Source: Chloroflexota bacterium
GTDB taxonomy: Bacteria > Chloroflexota > Anaerolineae > Promineifilales > Promineifilaceae
Length of the DNA: 14,714 nucleotides
Assembly: GCA_024223125.1 (NCBI GenBank)
Contig: JAAEOP010000253.1
Location: forward strand, 1-14,714
Direction of reading: 5' to 3'
Positions 7,453-14,319 of this stretch are shown one piece after another (position 1 is the first letter of the stretch; the number at the start of each line of letters is the position of its first letter). Below the pieces are notes generated by a model that searched no databases, had not been told where the DNA came from, and worked only from the letters and a program-made list of their open reading frames with translations. The position numbers were made by a program, and so were the translations under genes.

Positions 7453-7881
7453 ATGGCAAAGATGAGTTTATTGGAACAGGCTATAGCGCTGGCAGTAGCA
7501 GCTCATGCGGGGCAGGTGTGTCGCAACGGCTGTCCTTATATCCTTCACCCCCTGCATTTGATGATGCAAATGGAAACAGAGACAGAGATGATGACGGCCG
7601 TGCTACATGATGTGGTCGAGGATACGGCCGTAACCTTTGACGATCTGGTCGCCCTTGGATTGCCTGAAGAAGTGTTAACGGCCGTGGGTCTGCTAACCCA
7701 TGATAACGATACTTCTTACCGGGCCTATATTGCCACCCTCAAACCCAACCCCCTGGCGCGGCGGGTAAAAGTGGCCGACCTGGAACACAACATGGATATT
7801 CGCCGCCTGCCGTATGTTCGTAAAAAGGATTTGAAACGACTGCGAAAATACCATTGCGCCTGGCAAATGCTTTGCGATTGA
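7453..7881 (+). CDS. Small HD-domain protein, candidate (p)ppGpp hydrolase (SpoT/MESH1-like)
   Basis: This 142-residue protein matches the metal-binding hydrolase domain of Rel/SpoT and the small alarmone hydrolases. Visible are the metal ligand H32 in YILHP, the H52-D53 pair and catalytic-type E56-D57 in LHDVVEDT, and D109 in VKVADLEHNM (the family has K-x-A-D-x-x-H-N). No synthetase, TGS or ACT domain is attached, so if active it would only degrade (p)ppGpp, or perhaps a related nucleotide. At 142 residues it is a little shorter than MESH1 (about 180), the difference lying at the C-terminus. I start at ATG 7453, with GAGG at 7444-7447 and 5-nt spacing; a GTG at 7447 overlaps that site and is less likely. 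It stands alone, divergent from the Lrp-like gene. Three ACGGCCGT octamers each encode Thr-Ala-Val. Confidence 0.86.
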   Translation: MAKMSLLEQAIALAVAAHAGQVCRNGCPYILHPLHLMMQMETETEMMTAVLHDVVEDTAVTFDDLVALGLPEEVLTAVGLLTHDNDTSYRAYIATLKPNPLARRVKVADLEHNMDIRRLPYVRKKDLKRLRKYHCAWQMLCD

Positions 7882-8012
7882 ACGTAACGTCCTATGCGTA
7901 TGAGCACTTATTGGCCGGTCTGATCATGCAGCTAAACCAGCGCCGCCAAATCAAACAGGTGCAAGATATGATACCGAAGGGTTTCCTATTAAAGTTGTGA
8001 TAAAATTGTGTT

Positions 8013-9380
8013 ATGGATAAAGAACTCATTGTAATTGGGGGCGGTTTGGCCGGATCGGAAGCGGCCTGGCAAGCGGCCGAGTTGGGAATCCAGGTATATT
8101 TGTATGAGATGCGGCCGCAGAAAAAGACACCCGCGCATACAACCCCCAACCTGGCTGAACTGGTTTGCAGTAATTCCTTGGGGTCTGTGCTGCCCCACAA
8201 AGCACCCGGCTTATTAAAGGCAGAACTGCGCGGGTTGGGGTCATTGATTTTGGCTTGTGCGGCGCAAACGACCGTACCCGCCGGTTCTTCATTAGCTGTA
8301 GATAGAGACCTATTCGCCGAAGCTGTGACCAGCAAAATCGGCAGCCATTCTAACATTGAATTGGTGCGGGAGGAAGTAACGACTGTGCCCGCCACCCCGG
8401 CCATCATCGCCAGCGGCCCGCTCACTTCCAACCCCCTGACAGCCAGCATTAGCAACTTGACCGGGCAACAACATCTCTACTTTTACGATGCCCTTTCCCC
8501 CATCGTTGAGGCAGACAGCATCAATATGGAGATCGCCTTCCGCAAATCCCGCTACGACAATGGTAAACAGGAAGATGGGGACTACATTAACTGCCCGTTG
8601 ACGAAAGAGGAATACGGCCGTTTCATCGCCGCCCTCTTAAAAGCCGAAACCATCACCTTGCGTCAGTTTGAACAGGAAGACCCCCATTTTTTTGAAGGCT
8701 GTATGCCCATTGAGCAAATTGCCAGACGGGGGCAGGATGCGCTGGCTTATGGCCCTATGCGGCCGGTGGGTTTAATTGATCCGCGGCATGATAAACGGCC
8801 GTATGCCGTCGTCCAATTACGGCAAGACAATCTGGCTGCTTCCCTCTACAACATCGTCGGCTTCCAGACAAATTTACGCTGGGGCGAGCAGCGGCGGGTA
8901 CTACGTCTGATTCCCGGCCTGGAAAAAAGTGAGTTTATACGCTACGGCATGATGCACCGCAACACTTACATCAACGCGCCCCACCTTCTGCAACCTACTT
9001 TGCAATATCGCGGCCGTGCCGACCTCTTTTTTTCCGGACAGATTACTGGCGTAGAGGGATACATGGGCAACGCGGCCACCGGTTTATTGGCTGGTCTCAA
9101 TGCCGCCCGTTTGCTGAAAGGTCAACTGCCTGTTATCATGCCTACCAAGACCATATTGGGTGCATTGTGCCATTATATAACCCATGCCGAAGCAAAAAAA
9201 TTCCAACCGATGAAAGCCAACTTTGGCCTTTTGCCTCCACCACAGCACAAACTGGCAAAATCAGAGCGGTATCGTTGGTACAGCGAACGGAGCTTAACGG
9301 CAATGCGCCGCTTTACACGCACCCATCAAATCCGGTATGATCGGGACAATGCCGAAAAATTGCTAGTGACTGGTGGCTAG
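8013..9380 (+). CDS. trmFO: Methylenetetrahydrofolate--tRNA-(uracil-5-)-methyltransferase TrmFO
   Basis: FAD- and folate-dependent enzyme that makes m5U54 in the T-loop of tRNA, used in place of SAM-dependent TrmA by many Gram-positive-like and deep-branching bacteria. The FAD-binding Rossmann motif VIGGGLAGSEAAW is at 7-19; the family hallmark MRP..KTPAHTT..AELVCSNSL spans about 33-56 with C52; the second conserved Cys is C230 in FFEGCMPIEQIARRG. The GYMGNAATGLLAGLNAA segment near the C-terminal end is also diagnostic. At 455 residues it is slightly long. The last codons (TGG) and the TAG stop lie inside the left arm of the inverted repeat at 9372-9430, so the natural end may have been rewritten by that repeat. 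No ribosome-binding site is seen before ATG 8013. The spacer 7882-8012 shows no other gene. Confidence 0.96.
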   Translation: MDKELIVIGGGLAGSEAAWQAAELGIQVYLYEMRPQKKTPAHTTPNLAELVCSNSLGSVLPHKAPGLLKAELRGLGSLILACAAQTTVPAGSSLAVDRDLFAEAVTSKIGSHSNIELVREEVTTVPATPAIIASGPLTSNPLTASISNLTGQQHLYFYDALSPIVEADSINMEIAFRKSRYDNGKQEDGDYINCPLTKEEYGRFIAALLKAETITLRQFEQEDPHFFEGCMPIEQIARRGQDALAYGPMRPVGLIDPRHDKRPYAVVQLRQDNLAASLYNIVGFQTNLRWGEQRRVLRLIPGLEKSEFIRYGMMHRNTYINAPHLLQPTLQYRGRADLFFSGQITGVEGYMGNAATGLLAGLNAARLLKGQLPVIMPTKTILGALCHYITHAEAKKFQPMKANFGLLPPPQHKLAKSERYRWYSERSLTAMRRFTRTHQIRYDRDNAEKLLVTGG

Positions 9381-9430
9381 TGGCTGGTGGTTCGTCGTTA
9401 CAAGCCACTAACCACCAACCACTAGCCACC
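9372..9430. repeat. Long inverted repeat built of heptamers at the trmFO/kinase junction
   Basis: Arms 9372-9392 and 9410-9430 (21 bp each) are complementary at 20 positions, with a 17-nt loop. Both arms are made of 7-bp steps: CTGGTGG and CTAGTGG on the left from 9363 (CTAGTGA, CTGGTGG, CTAGTGG, CTGGTGG), and CCACTAA, CCACCAA and CCACTAG on the right. The left arm contains the stop codon of trmFO (9378-9380), and the right arm ends directly before the first ATG of the kinase gene (9431). No T-run follows, so a terminator role is doubtful. Confidence 0.82.
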
Positions 9431-10648
9431 ATGTTCACAGGAGAAAATCTATTGGCTGAAGGTTTGAAGTTGTGGTTACGACAACAATCCGCCGCACTCT
9501 GTGCAGGTACCTTACGTCGCGCCCCCAACATGCTGGTAGATGAAGATGATCTGTTTATATTTCTGGCTAATCTGGCTGCCAACGTTGGCTCCTTACGAGA
9601 AATACAGCTAGCCAATATCCAATCCTGGGCCATCACCAGCATCGGCCATGATGCGCGAGGCGCTTACGATTGGCTGGTTGTGCTGCGGGTATTAAAAGAG
9701 GAAATCGGCCGGCGTTTAGAACAAGAATTTCCGCCAGCCGAAGCCTTACGCGCCTGGCGGCAAATAGACGATCTGCTGATTTACGCCATCATCGAAGCAT
9801 CCCAATTGGCAACTGATATTCAGCGGGCAGATTTGTTGGAGCATATGGTGCAGCTGCGCGAAAAAGAGGACCGTCTGGAGGAAAGCAAAACTAAGTTTAT
9901 CGCTGTCGCCGCCCATGAACTGAAAACTCCTCTGACAATTTTAGAAGGGTACGCCAACATTTTGCGGACGGAAACAGAAGACGACCCTCGTCTGGCTGTT
10001 TATGTAGATGGGTTGGGAAATGGTTTCCGCCGTATGCGTGAAATTATCAGCGATATGATTGATGTTTCTTTGTTGGATTTGCGCTCGATTGAGATGAAAT
10101 TCCGCCAGCTAAACCTGGAACGGACAATATTATTGGTAGCCGACAATCTGGATAAATATTTTAACAAACGTCGTATTGATCTGGAAATTCCCCCGTTTAC
10201 CATGAATGCTCAGACATATGGAGATGAGGACAAGCTAAAAAAGGCGTTTACGAAGGTGATTATGAACGCCTTGAAATTCACGCCGGACGGCGGCCGTGTG
10301 CTGGTGACGGCCGTGCCCATCCGCCAGGATGAAACATCAGACGAAATGAATGGCTTTATTGATATTCAGGTAATAGACACCGGCATTGGTATTGATCCGG
10401 AAAATTTGGAAACGATTTTTAATAAATTTGGCAGCACGGCCGATGCCAGCCTCCATTCTTCTAGCAAAACAAAATTTAAGGGGGGTGGCCCCGGCCTGGG
10501 TCTGCCCATTGCCCGCGGAATTATGAACGCGCATGGGGGACACATCTGGGCCGAAAGCAATGGCTATGACGAACTGAATTATCCGGGCAGCACCTTTCAT
10601 ATGGAACTGCCTCTATGGGTAAAAGTCCCAGATTGGGGAGGGCAATGA
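9431..10648 (+). CDS. Soluble (cytoplasmic) sensor histidine kinase, orphan
   Basis: A two-component sensor kinase of 405 residues without any transmembrane segment. The first ~140 residues are an alpha-helical sensor region that I do not recognise with confidence; it is reminiscent of RsbRD-type N-terminal domains. A short coiled coil (about 137-153) leads into the HisKA H-box with the phosphorylated H162 in AAHELKTPLT. The ATPase domain follows: N-box N279 in KVIMNALKFTPDGG, G1 DTGIG (316-320), F-box FNKFG, and G2 GGGPGLGLP (from 351). The start is uncertain. ATG 9431 abuts the repeat and has no ribosome-binding site, whereas a TTG at 9452 has AGGAG (9439-9443) at 8-nt spacing. A GTG at 9380 would only translate repeat. 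No response regulator is adjacent. The stop overlaps the start of the MuiA-like gene. Confidence 0.9.
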   Translation: MFTGENLLAEGLKLWLRQQSAALCAGTLRRAPNMLVDEDDLFIFLANLAANVGSLREIQLANIQSWAITSIGHDARGAYDWLVVLRVLKEEIGRRLEQEFPPAEALRAWRQIDDLLIYAIIEASQLATDIQRADLLEHMVQLREKEDRLEESKTKFIAVAAHELKTPLTILEGYANILRTETEDDPRLAVYVDGLGNGFRRMREIISDMIDVSLLDLRSIEMKFRQLNLERTILLVADNLDKYFNKRRIDLEIPPFTMNAQTYGDEDKLKKAFTKVIMNALKFTPDGGRVLVTAVPIRQDETSDEMNGFIDIQVIDTGIGIDPENLETIFNKFGSTADASLHSSSKTKFKGGGPGLGLPIARGIMNAHGGHIWAESNGYDELNYPGSTFHMELPLWVKVPDWGGQ

Positions 10649-12249
10649 TGGAAACTTCTGTTGAATCTGTTGTACAAAAGGTAACTGTTTATCCAGATCG
10701 GGCGCGGGTCACGGCTGCCGGCCAATGTGACTTAGAAACCGGTCTCCAACGTTTATTGCTAGACGAGCTACCTCTGACGTTAGAGCCAGATTCGGTGCGT
10801 GTGTCTGGGTCAGGAACGGCACGTGTCCGCATATTGAGTGTGGATGTCACCCGTCGCTATTATGAAGAAACGCCGGCCGCTAAAGTGCGCGACCTGCAAG
10901 AGCAGATAGAGCAGGTACGCGACGAAATGCGTATCCTAGGAGATGATAAAGCGGGTTGGACAACCCATGGGAAATATCTGGACGGGCTGCGGGAAGCAAC
11001 GGCCGAATTCGCCAAAGGTTTGTCTCGCGGCAAAACAACAGTAGCCGACCAGTCCATCCTGATTTCTTTTTTGCAGGAACAGGACGGGCAGATGCGAACG
11101 GCCGTGCGCGACCTGGACAAACAACAGCAAGAGTTAAAAAAGCGTCTGGAAAAACTGCTCAAAGAAATTAAGCAGCTGCAATCGTCCCGCCCCAAAGAAC
11201 GATTTCAGGCGCAGGTAGAAGTAGAGGTTTTGGCAGCCGGCAACTTTACCCCAGAAGTAAGTTATGTGGTGCGGAAGGCTGGCTGGCAGCCGCTTTATGA
11301 TGTACGTTTGCAAGCAGCGAATGGCGACCATACGGTAGAAATGGAAGTCTTGGCCCAAATTACACAAAACAGCGGGCAAGATTGGCTGGGGGTGGCTTTA
11401 ACAGTTTCCACAGCCCGGCCGTCGCTGAACCAACGACTGCCGGAATTGACCCCCTGGTATGTGGATGTGTACACGCCGCCAGCCCCCATGCCCCGCGTCC
11501 GGACGGCAAAACCAGCGCTAACGGCTGCGCCAACAGCAGTCATGGCAGATATGCCAGTTCCTCAAGCAGCGCCAGCAGATGCATTAGTAGTAAATGAAGC
11601 AGAGATTGTGACAGCGACGGCTGAAAGAGAAGGCACGGCCGTTACCTTCCGTATTCCTGGCGGCACAGACATTCCCAGCGATGGCTCGCCCCATAAAAAC
11701 AGTTTGCAACAGTTCAATCTGGACCCCAAACTGGATTACCTTTGCGTGCCCAAACACACAGACGCCATTTACCGGCGAGCGACAGTCACCAACAACAGCG
11801 ATAGCCCCTTGTTGGCAGGACAGGCCAATCTGTTTGTGGGAGATGACTATATCGGCCGTACCCAAATTAAATATACACCGGCCAATGGTGAAATCGAGCT
11901 GCTGTTGGGCGTGGAAGAACGCCTTACGGTGGAGCGTGAATTGGTAAAACGGGACGTAGACAAGAAAATGCTGCGTGATGAGCGTCGGGTTCGTTATGGA
12001 TACAAAATCGAGTTAAAAAATTTACTGGCAGAAACGGCCGCTGTCGAAGTCCATGATCACATCCCTGTTGCTCGTCATGAAAAGATTAAAATCAAATTGG
12101 ACGGGGCACGGCCGTCGCCCACAGAACAATCAGACTTAAATTTACTGGAATGGCATTTAACTCTGGCCGCCAACAGCGAAGAGCGTATCCTGTATGAATT
12201 TTTACTTGAATACCCGCGCTCATTACAGATTATGGGCATTCATGAGTGA
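10648..12249 (+). CDS. MuiA-family protein (DUF4140/DUF4139)
   Basis: A 533-residue protein of the 'mucoidy inhibitor MuiA' family, named after a suppressor of mucoid growth; its biochemical role is unknown. Order: N-terminal DUF4140 beta domain (about 7-75, beginning VQKVTVYPDRARVT), a charged coiled coil (about 78-100 and 145-185), then the DUF4139 region from about 200 to the end, with the hallmark VSYVVRKAGWQPLYDVR (204-220) and NSGQDWLGVALTVSTARP (241-258). A Pro/Ala-rich low-complexity insert lies around 275-330. There is no signal peptide or transmembrane segment, so it should be cytoplasmic. The ribosome-binding site GGAGG (10637-10641) is 3 nt from ATG 10645 and 6 nt from ATG 10648; I chose the latter. 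It overlaps the kinase stop, so the two are co-translated. Confidence 0.88.
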   Translation: METSVESVVQKVTVYPDRARVTAAGQCDLETGLQRLLLDELPLTLEPDSVRVSGSGTARVRILSVDVTRRYYEETPAAKVRDLQEQIEQVRDEMRILGDDKAGWTTHGKYLDGLREATAEFAKGLSRGKTTVADQSILISFLQEQDGQMRTAVRDLDKQQQELKKRLEKLLKEIKQLQSSRPKERFQAQVEVEVLAAGNFTPEVSYVVRKAGWQPLYDVRLQAANGDHTVEMEVLAQITQNSGQDWLGVALTVSTARPSLNQRLPELTPWYVDVYTPPAPMPRVRTAKPALTAAPTAVMADMPVPQAAPADALVVNEAEIVTATAEREGTAVTFRIPGGTDIPSDGSPHKNSLQQFNLDPKLDYLCVPKHTDAIYRRATVTNNSDSPLLAGQANLFVGDDYIGRTQIKYTPANGEIELLLGVEERLTVERELVKRDVDKKMLRDERRVRYGYKIELKNLLAETAAVEVHDHIPVARHEKIKIKLDGARPSPTEQSDLNLLEWHLTLAANSEERILYEFLLEYPRSLQIMGIHE

Positions 12250-12256
12250 TTTTTTA

Positions 12257-12317
12257 GGAGATTAGAGATTGAGAGATTAGCAATCTCCCAATCTCTAATC
12301 TCCAATCTCATTTTTTT
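12257..12317 (+). terminator. Terminator-like hairpin made of GAGATT heptamers plus T7
   Basis: Arms 12257-12278 and 12282-12303 pair at 21 of 22 positions around a 3-nt loop, and seven Ts follow at 12311-12317, seven bases after the stem. The units are GGAGATT/AGAGATT on the left and AATCTCC/AATCTCT on the right. It starts 7 nt after the muiA-like stop and ends 1 nt before the ribosome-binding site of hflX. It could end the kinase-muiA transcript, but then no room is left for an hflX promoter; it could instead act as a leader hairpin of hflX. The stem is AT-rich and the T-tract is offset, so termination strength is uncertain. Confidence 0.6.
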
Positions 12318-12318
12318 C

Positions 12319-12331
12319 GGAGGACACTATT
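12319..12331 (+). promoter_or_regulatory. Ribosome-binding site and AUU start codon of hflX
   Basis: GGAGG at 12319-12323 is followed after 5 nt by ATT at 12329-12331, in frame with the conserved N-terminal HflX residues. No ATG or GTG in that frame lies between the hairpin and the conserved coding region; the first usual start in frame is a TTG at 12377, inside conserved sequence and without a ribosome-binding site. The site therefore points to initiation at AUU. Confidence 0.7.
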
Positions 12332-13636
12332 ACGACCAAATTATACGAAACAATCCAACCGCGTGAGCGGGCATTTTTGGTGGGGGTGGAATTAAAACGG
12401 GGACGGCCGTTACTGACCGTAGATGAAAGCCTGGAAGAGTTAGCTCGATTAGCCGATACGGCCGGTATTGATGTGGTCGGTTTGACCTATCAACGGTTTG
12501 ATAAACCGAACAGCGCCACCTATATCGGTTCCGGCAAAGTGGAAGAAGTCAAAACGCTGGTCGAAGAATTAGAAGCCAACGTCATCATTTTTGACGATGA
12601 GCTACAGCCGCGCCACCAACGGGAGCTGGAAAAAATCTTTGGCGAAGAGGTTAAGATTATTGACCGCACCGCCCTCATTCTGGATATTTTTGCCCTCCAT
12701 GCCCAAACCCGTGAAGGAAAGCTGCAAGTAGAATTGGCCCAACTTGAATACCGCGTCCCCCGCCTGACCCGCATGTGGACACATCTAGCCCGGCAAGCTG
12801 GCGGCCGTGCTGGGGGCATGGGCGGCGGCGTCGGCTTACGCGGCCCTGGTGAAACACAGTTGGAAGTTGACCGCCGAGAAATCAACCGCCGGGTCAGTGT
12901 CATCAAGGCGGAGTTGGAGCAAGTGCGTGCCCGTCGGGAACAGCATCGTAACAAACGACAGCAAACAGAGTTGATGGTCGTAGCCATTGTTGGCTATACC
13001 AATACCGGTAAATCCACCCTGCTGAACAAACTGAGCAATGCTGATGTGTTGTCGGCCGATATGCTGTTTGCCACTTTAGACCCGACGACGCGCAAGGTGG
13101 TGATGCCTAACGGCCGTGAAGTCCTCTTCACCGACACGGTAGGTTTTATTCAAAAATTACCGACGCAAATCATAGCTGCCTTCCGGGCTACTTTAGAAGA
13201 AATACAAGAGGCAGATTTACTGCTGCATGTGGTAGACAGTGTTCATCCTAACGCGGCCGCTCAAATAGAATCAGTAGAAGATACATTGGCAGAACTGGGA
13301 ATGGATCAACTACCGCTGGTGATGGCGTTGAACAAAAGCGACTTATTGGCCGACAATGTGGACATTGAAACAGAACTGGGGTTGGATGTACCCGCCATGC
13401 GCGTTTCGGCCAAAACAGGGATCGGATTGGATAAACTGCTGGTCACGATCGAAGCTTCGATGGTGCGCTATTTGGAACCGTTGACAGTCCTATTGCCCTA
13501 TAAACGGGGCGACCTGTTGTCGTTATTATACGAACGCGGCCAGGTAGACAGCGAGGAACATGGCCCAGATGGGGTACGAGTTTATGGACGATTACCCCAC
13601 CGCCTGATACCATATTTTGAGCCTTACAAAGGCTAA
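12329..13636 (+). CDS. hflX: GTPase HflX (ribosome-splitting stress factor), AUU start
   Basis: HflX is a translational GTPase that binds the 50S subunit and splits stalled or idle 70S ribosomes, notably in heat stress. From the ATT at 12329 the protein is 435 residues, within the family range. The N-terminal HflX domain (about 17-200) includes [24 protein letters not shown] and the glycine-rich [20 protein letters not shown] linker. The G domain has G1 GYTNTGKS (222-229), G3 DTVG (269-272), G4 NKSD (335-338) and G5 SAK (360-362). The residues between the ATT and the first TTG read [15 protein letters not shown]; '[11 protein letters not shown]' is the usual N-terminal strand of HflX, so translation must begin upstream of the TTG at 12377. 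The gene follows the MuiA-like gene by 79 nt containing a hairpin. Confidence 0.93.
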   Translation: MTTKLYETIQPRERAFLVGVELKRGRPLLTVDESLEELARLADTAGIDVVGLTYQRFDKPNSATYIGSGKVEEVKTLVEELEANVIIFDDELQPRHQRELEKIFGEEVKIIDRTALILDIFALHAQTREGKLQVELAQLEYRVPRLTRMWTHLARQAGGRAGGMGGGVGLRGPGETQLEVDRREINRRVSVIKAELEQVRARREQHRNKRQQTELMVVAIVGYTNTGKSTLLNKLSNADVLSADMLFATLDPTTRKVVMPNGREVLFTDTVGFIQKLPTQIIAAFRATLEEIQEADLLLHVVDSVHPNAAAQIESVEDTLAELGMDQLPLVMALNKSDLLADNVDIETELGLDVPAMRVSAKTGIGLDKLLVTIEASMVRYLEPLTVLLPYKRGDLLSLLYERGQVDSEEHGPDGVRVYGRLPHRLIPYFEPYKG

Positions 13637-13692
13637 TATATTGTTAGCCACAGAAACCAAATCATAGGAGGACAGCGGTCGATAATAACGCT

Positions 13693-13746
13693 ATGAAAGT
13701 AATACTGGCCGATTTGCAATTATAGGTTGTCAACGCCTGGCAACAA
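13693..13746 (+). pseudogene. Disabled 5' end of the macro-domain gene (in-frame TAG at codon 11)
   Basis: ATG 13693 opens MKVILADLQL, then TAG (13723-13725), then VVNAWQQ running straight into the intact macro-domain frame. From my knowledge of the family (start of the type MKIILVD..., with V-x-A-W nine residues after the Asp), the ten residues before and the seven after the stop fit the natural N-terminus with unchanged spacing. TAG is thus a point change in a sense codon such as GAG, CAG or AAG. An AGGAGG at 13666-13671 is 21 nt before the ATG, too far for normal initiation. Confidence 0.6.
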
Positions 13747-14319
13747 GTGTTTCAAGACCACAGCAACGTTGAGATTTTTCACGGCTCTATCTTTGATGTT
13801 CATTGTGATGCCATCGTAAGTCCCGCCAATAGCTTCGGTTTCATGGATGGTGGGATCGATATGGCTATCAGTCGTCATTTTGGCTGGCATGTTCAAGAAC
13901 GGGTACAAAAGATCATTCAATCCCGACATCACGGTGAGCTATTGGTTGGTGTTGCCGATATTTCGGCCACTGATAACCCACAAATCCCGTTTGTTATTGC
14001 TGCACCGACTATGCGGGTACCAATGATTCTGGAACACACGAGTGTAAACGTCTATCTGGCGACCCGAGCCGTGTTGTTATTGGTAAAACATGGCACATTT
14101 TCTGACGGTAAAGTCATCGCTGAAGTTGTTCAGCGAGTGGCTATTCCAGGTATGGGGACAGGCGTCGGTAGATTTCCGCCGGTCACATGCGCTAGACAAA
14201 TGAAACAGGCAATAGATGATGTGATTCTTGAGAAGCTTGCCTATCCAACTTCTTGGTCGGACGCGCAAAAACGACATCAACTGCTTTACGGGAATGATTA
14301 TCGGGATTTACAGACTTGA
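13747..14319 (+). CDS. Macro-domain protein (ADP-ribose-binding type), probably crippled by an upstream nonsense codon
   Basis: The 190-residue open frame begins at GTG 13747 only because a TAG cuts off the natural start at 13693. It encodes most of a macro domain, the fold that binds or removes ADP-ribose: SPANSFGFMDGGIDMA (25-40) is the ligand-loop region, APTMRVPM (86-93) is specific to this subfamily, and AIPGMGTGVGRFPP (132-145) is the second phosphate-binding loop. The first beta-strand (MKVILAD) is missing from this product, which should harm folding. No ribosome-binding site precedes the GTG. The rest is undamaged, so the stop is recent, is read through, or the short form works. No ACGGCCGT copy is present, in contrast to its neighbours, hinting at transfer. 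Downstream is a phosphatase-like gene on the same strand. Confidence 0.75.
   Translation: MFQDHSNVEIFHGSIFDVHCDAIVSPANSFGFMDGGIDMAISRHFGWHVQERVQKIIQSRHHGELLVGVADISATDNPQIPFVIAAPTMRVPMILEHTSVNVYLATRAVLLLVKHGTFSDGKVIAEVVQRVAIPGMGTGVGRFPPVTCARQMKQAIDDVILEKLAYPTSWSDAQKRHQLLYGNDYRDLQT

Larger units (their letters stand above)
453..13117. repeat. Dispersed palindrome ACGGCCGT, at least 26 copies
   Basis: Exact copies begin at 453, 1399, 1949, 2391, 3160, 3568, 3825, 4375, 5248, 5510, 5532, 5985, 6533, 6782, 6825, 7594, 7624, 7678, 8614, 8795, 10307, 11098, 11635, 12108, 12403 and 13110. Further one-mismatch copies keep the CGGCCG core (for example 6835, 11402, 11850 region). They lie inside genes on both strands, in all three codon frames (giving Thr-Ala-Val, Gly-Arg or Arg-Pro). 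None occurs after 13117. This parallels HIP1 of cyanobacteria. Confidence 0.88.

Noticed and set aside
7941..8012. Possible sigma-70 promoter before trmFO (TATGAT near 7968, TAAAAT near 8001)
   Set aside because: No -35 box at the right distance for either, so not reported as a feature.
7892..8455. Antisense open frame of 187 codons opposite the trmFO 5' half
   Set aside because: It is opposite a strongly conserved gene and its translation resembles no protein family.
9380..9430. GTG start at 9380 for the histidine kinase
   Set aside because: The 17 added residues are pure inverted-repeat sequence and no ribosome-binding site precedes the GTG.
5471..9430. CRISPR-like array from the repeated short units
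   Set aside because: The units are 7 bp, contiguous and without unique spacers; no cas gene is present.
12520..12987. Arg/Ser-rich antisense open frame of 155 codons inside hflX
   Set aside because: Its composition is what a reverse-strand reading of a conserved G-domain gene gives; no motifs.
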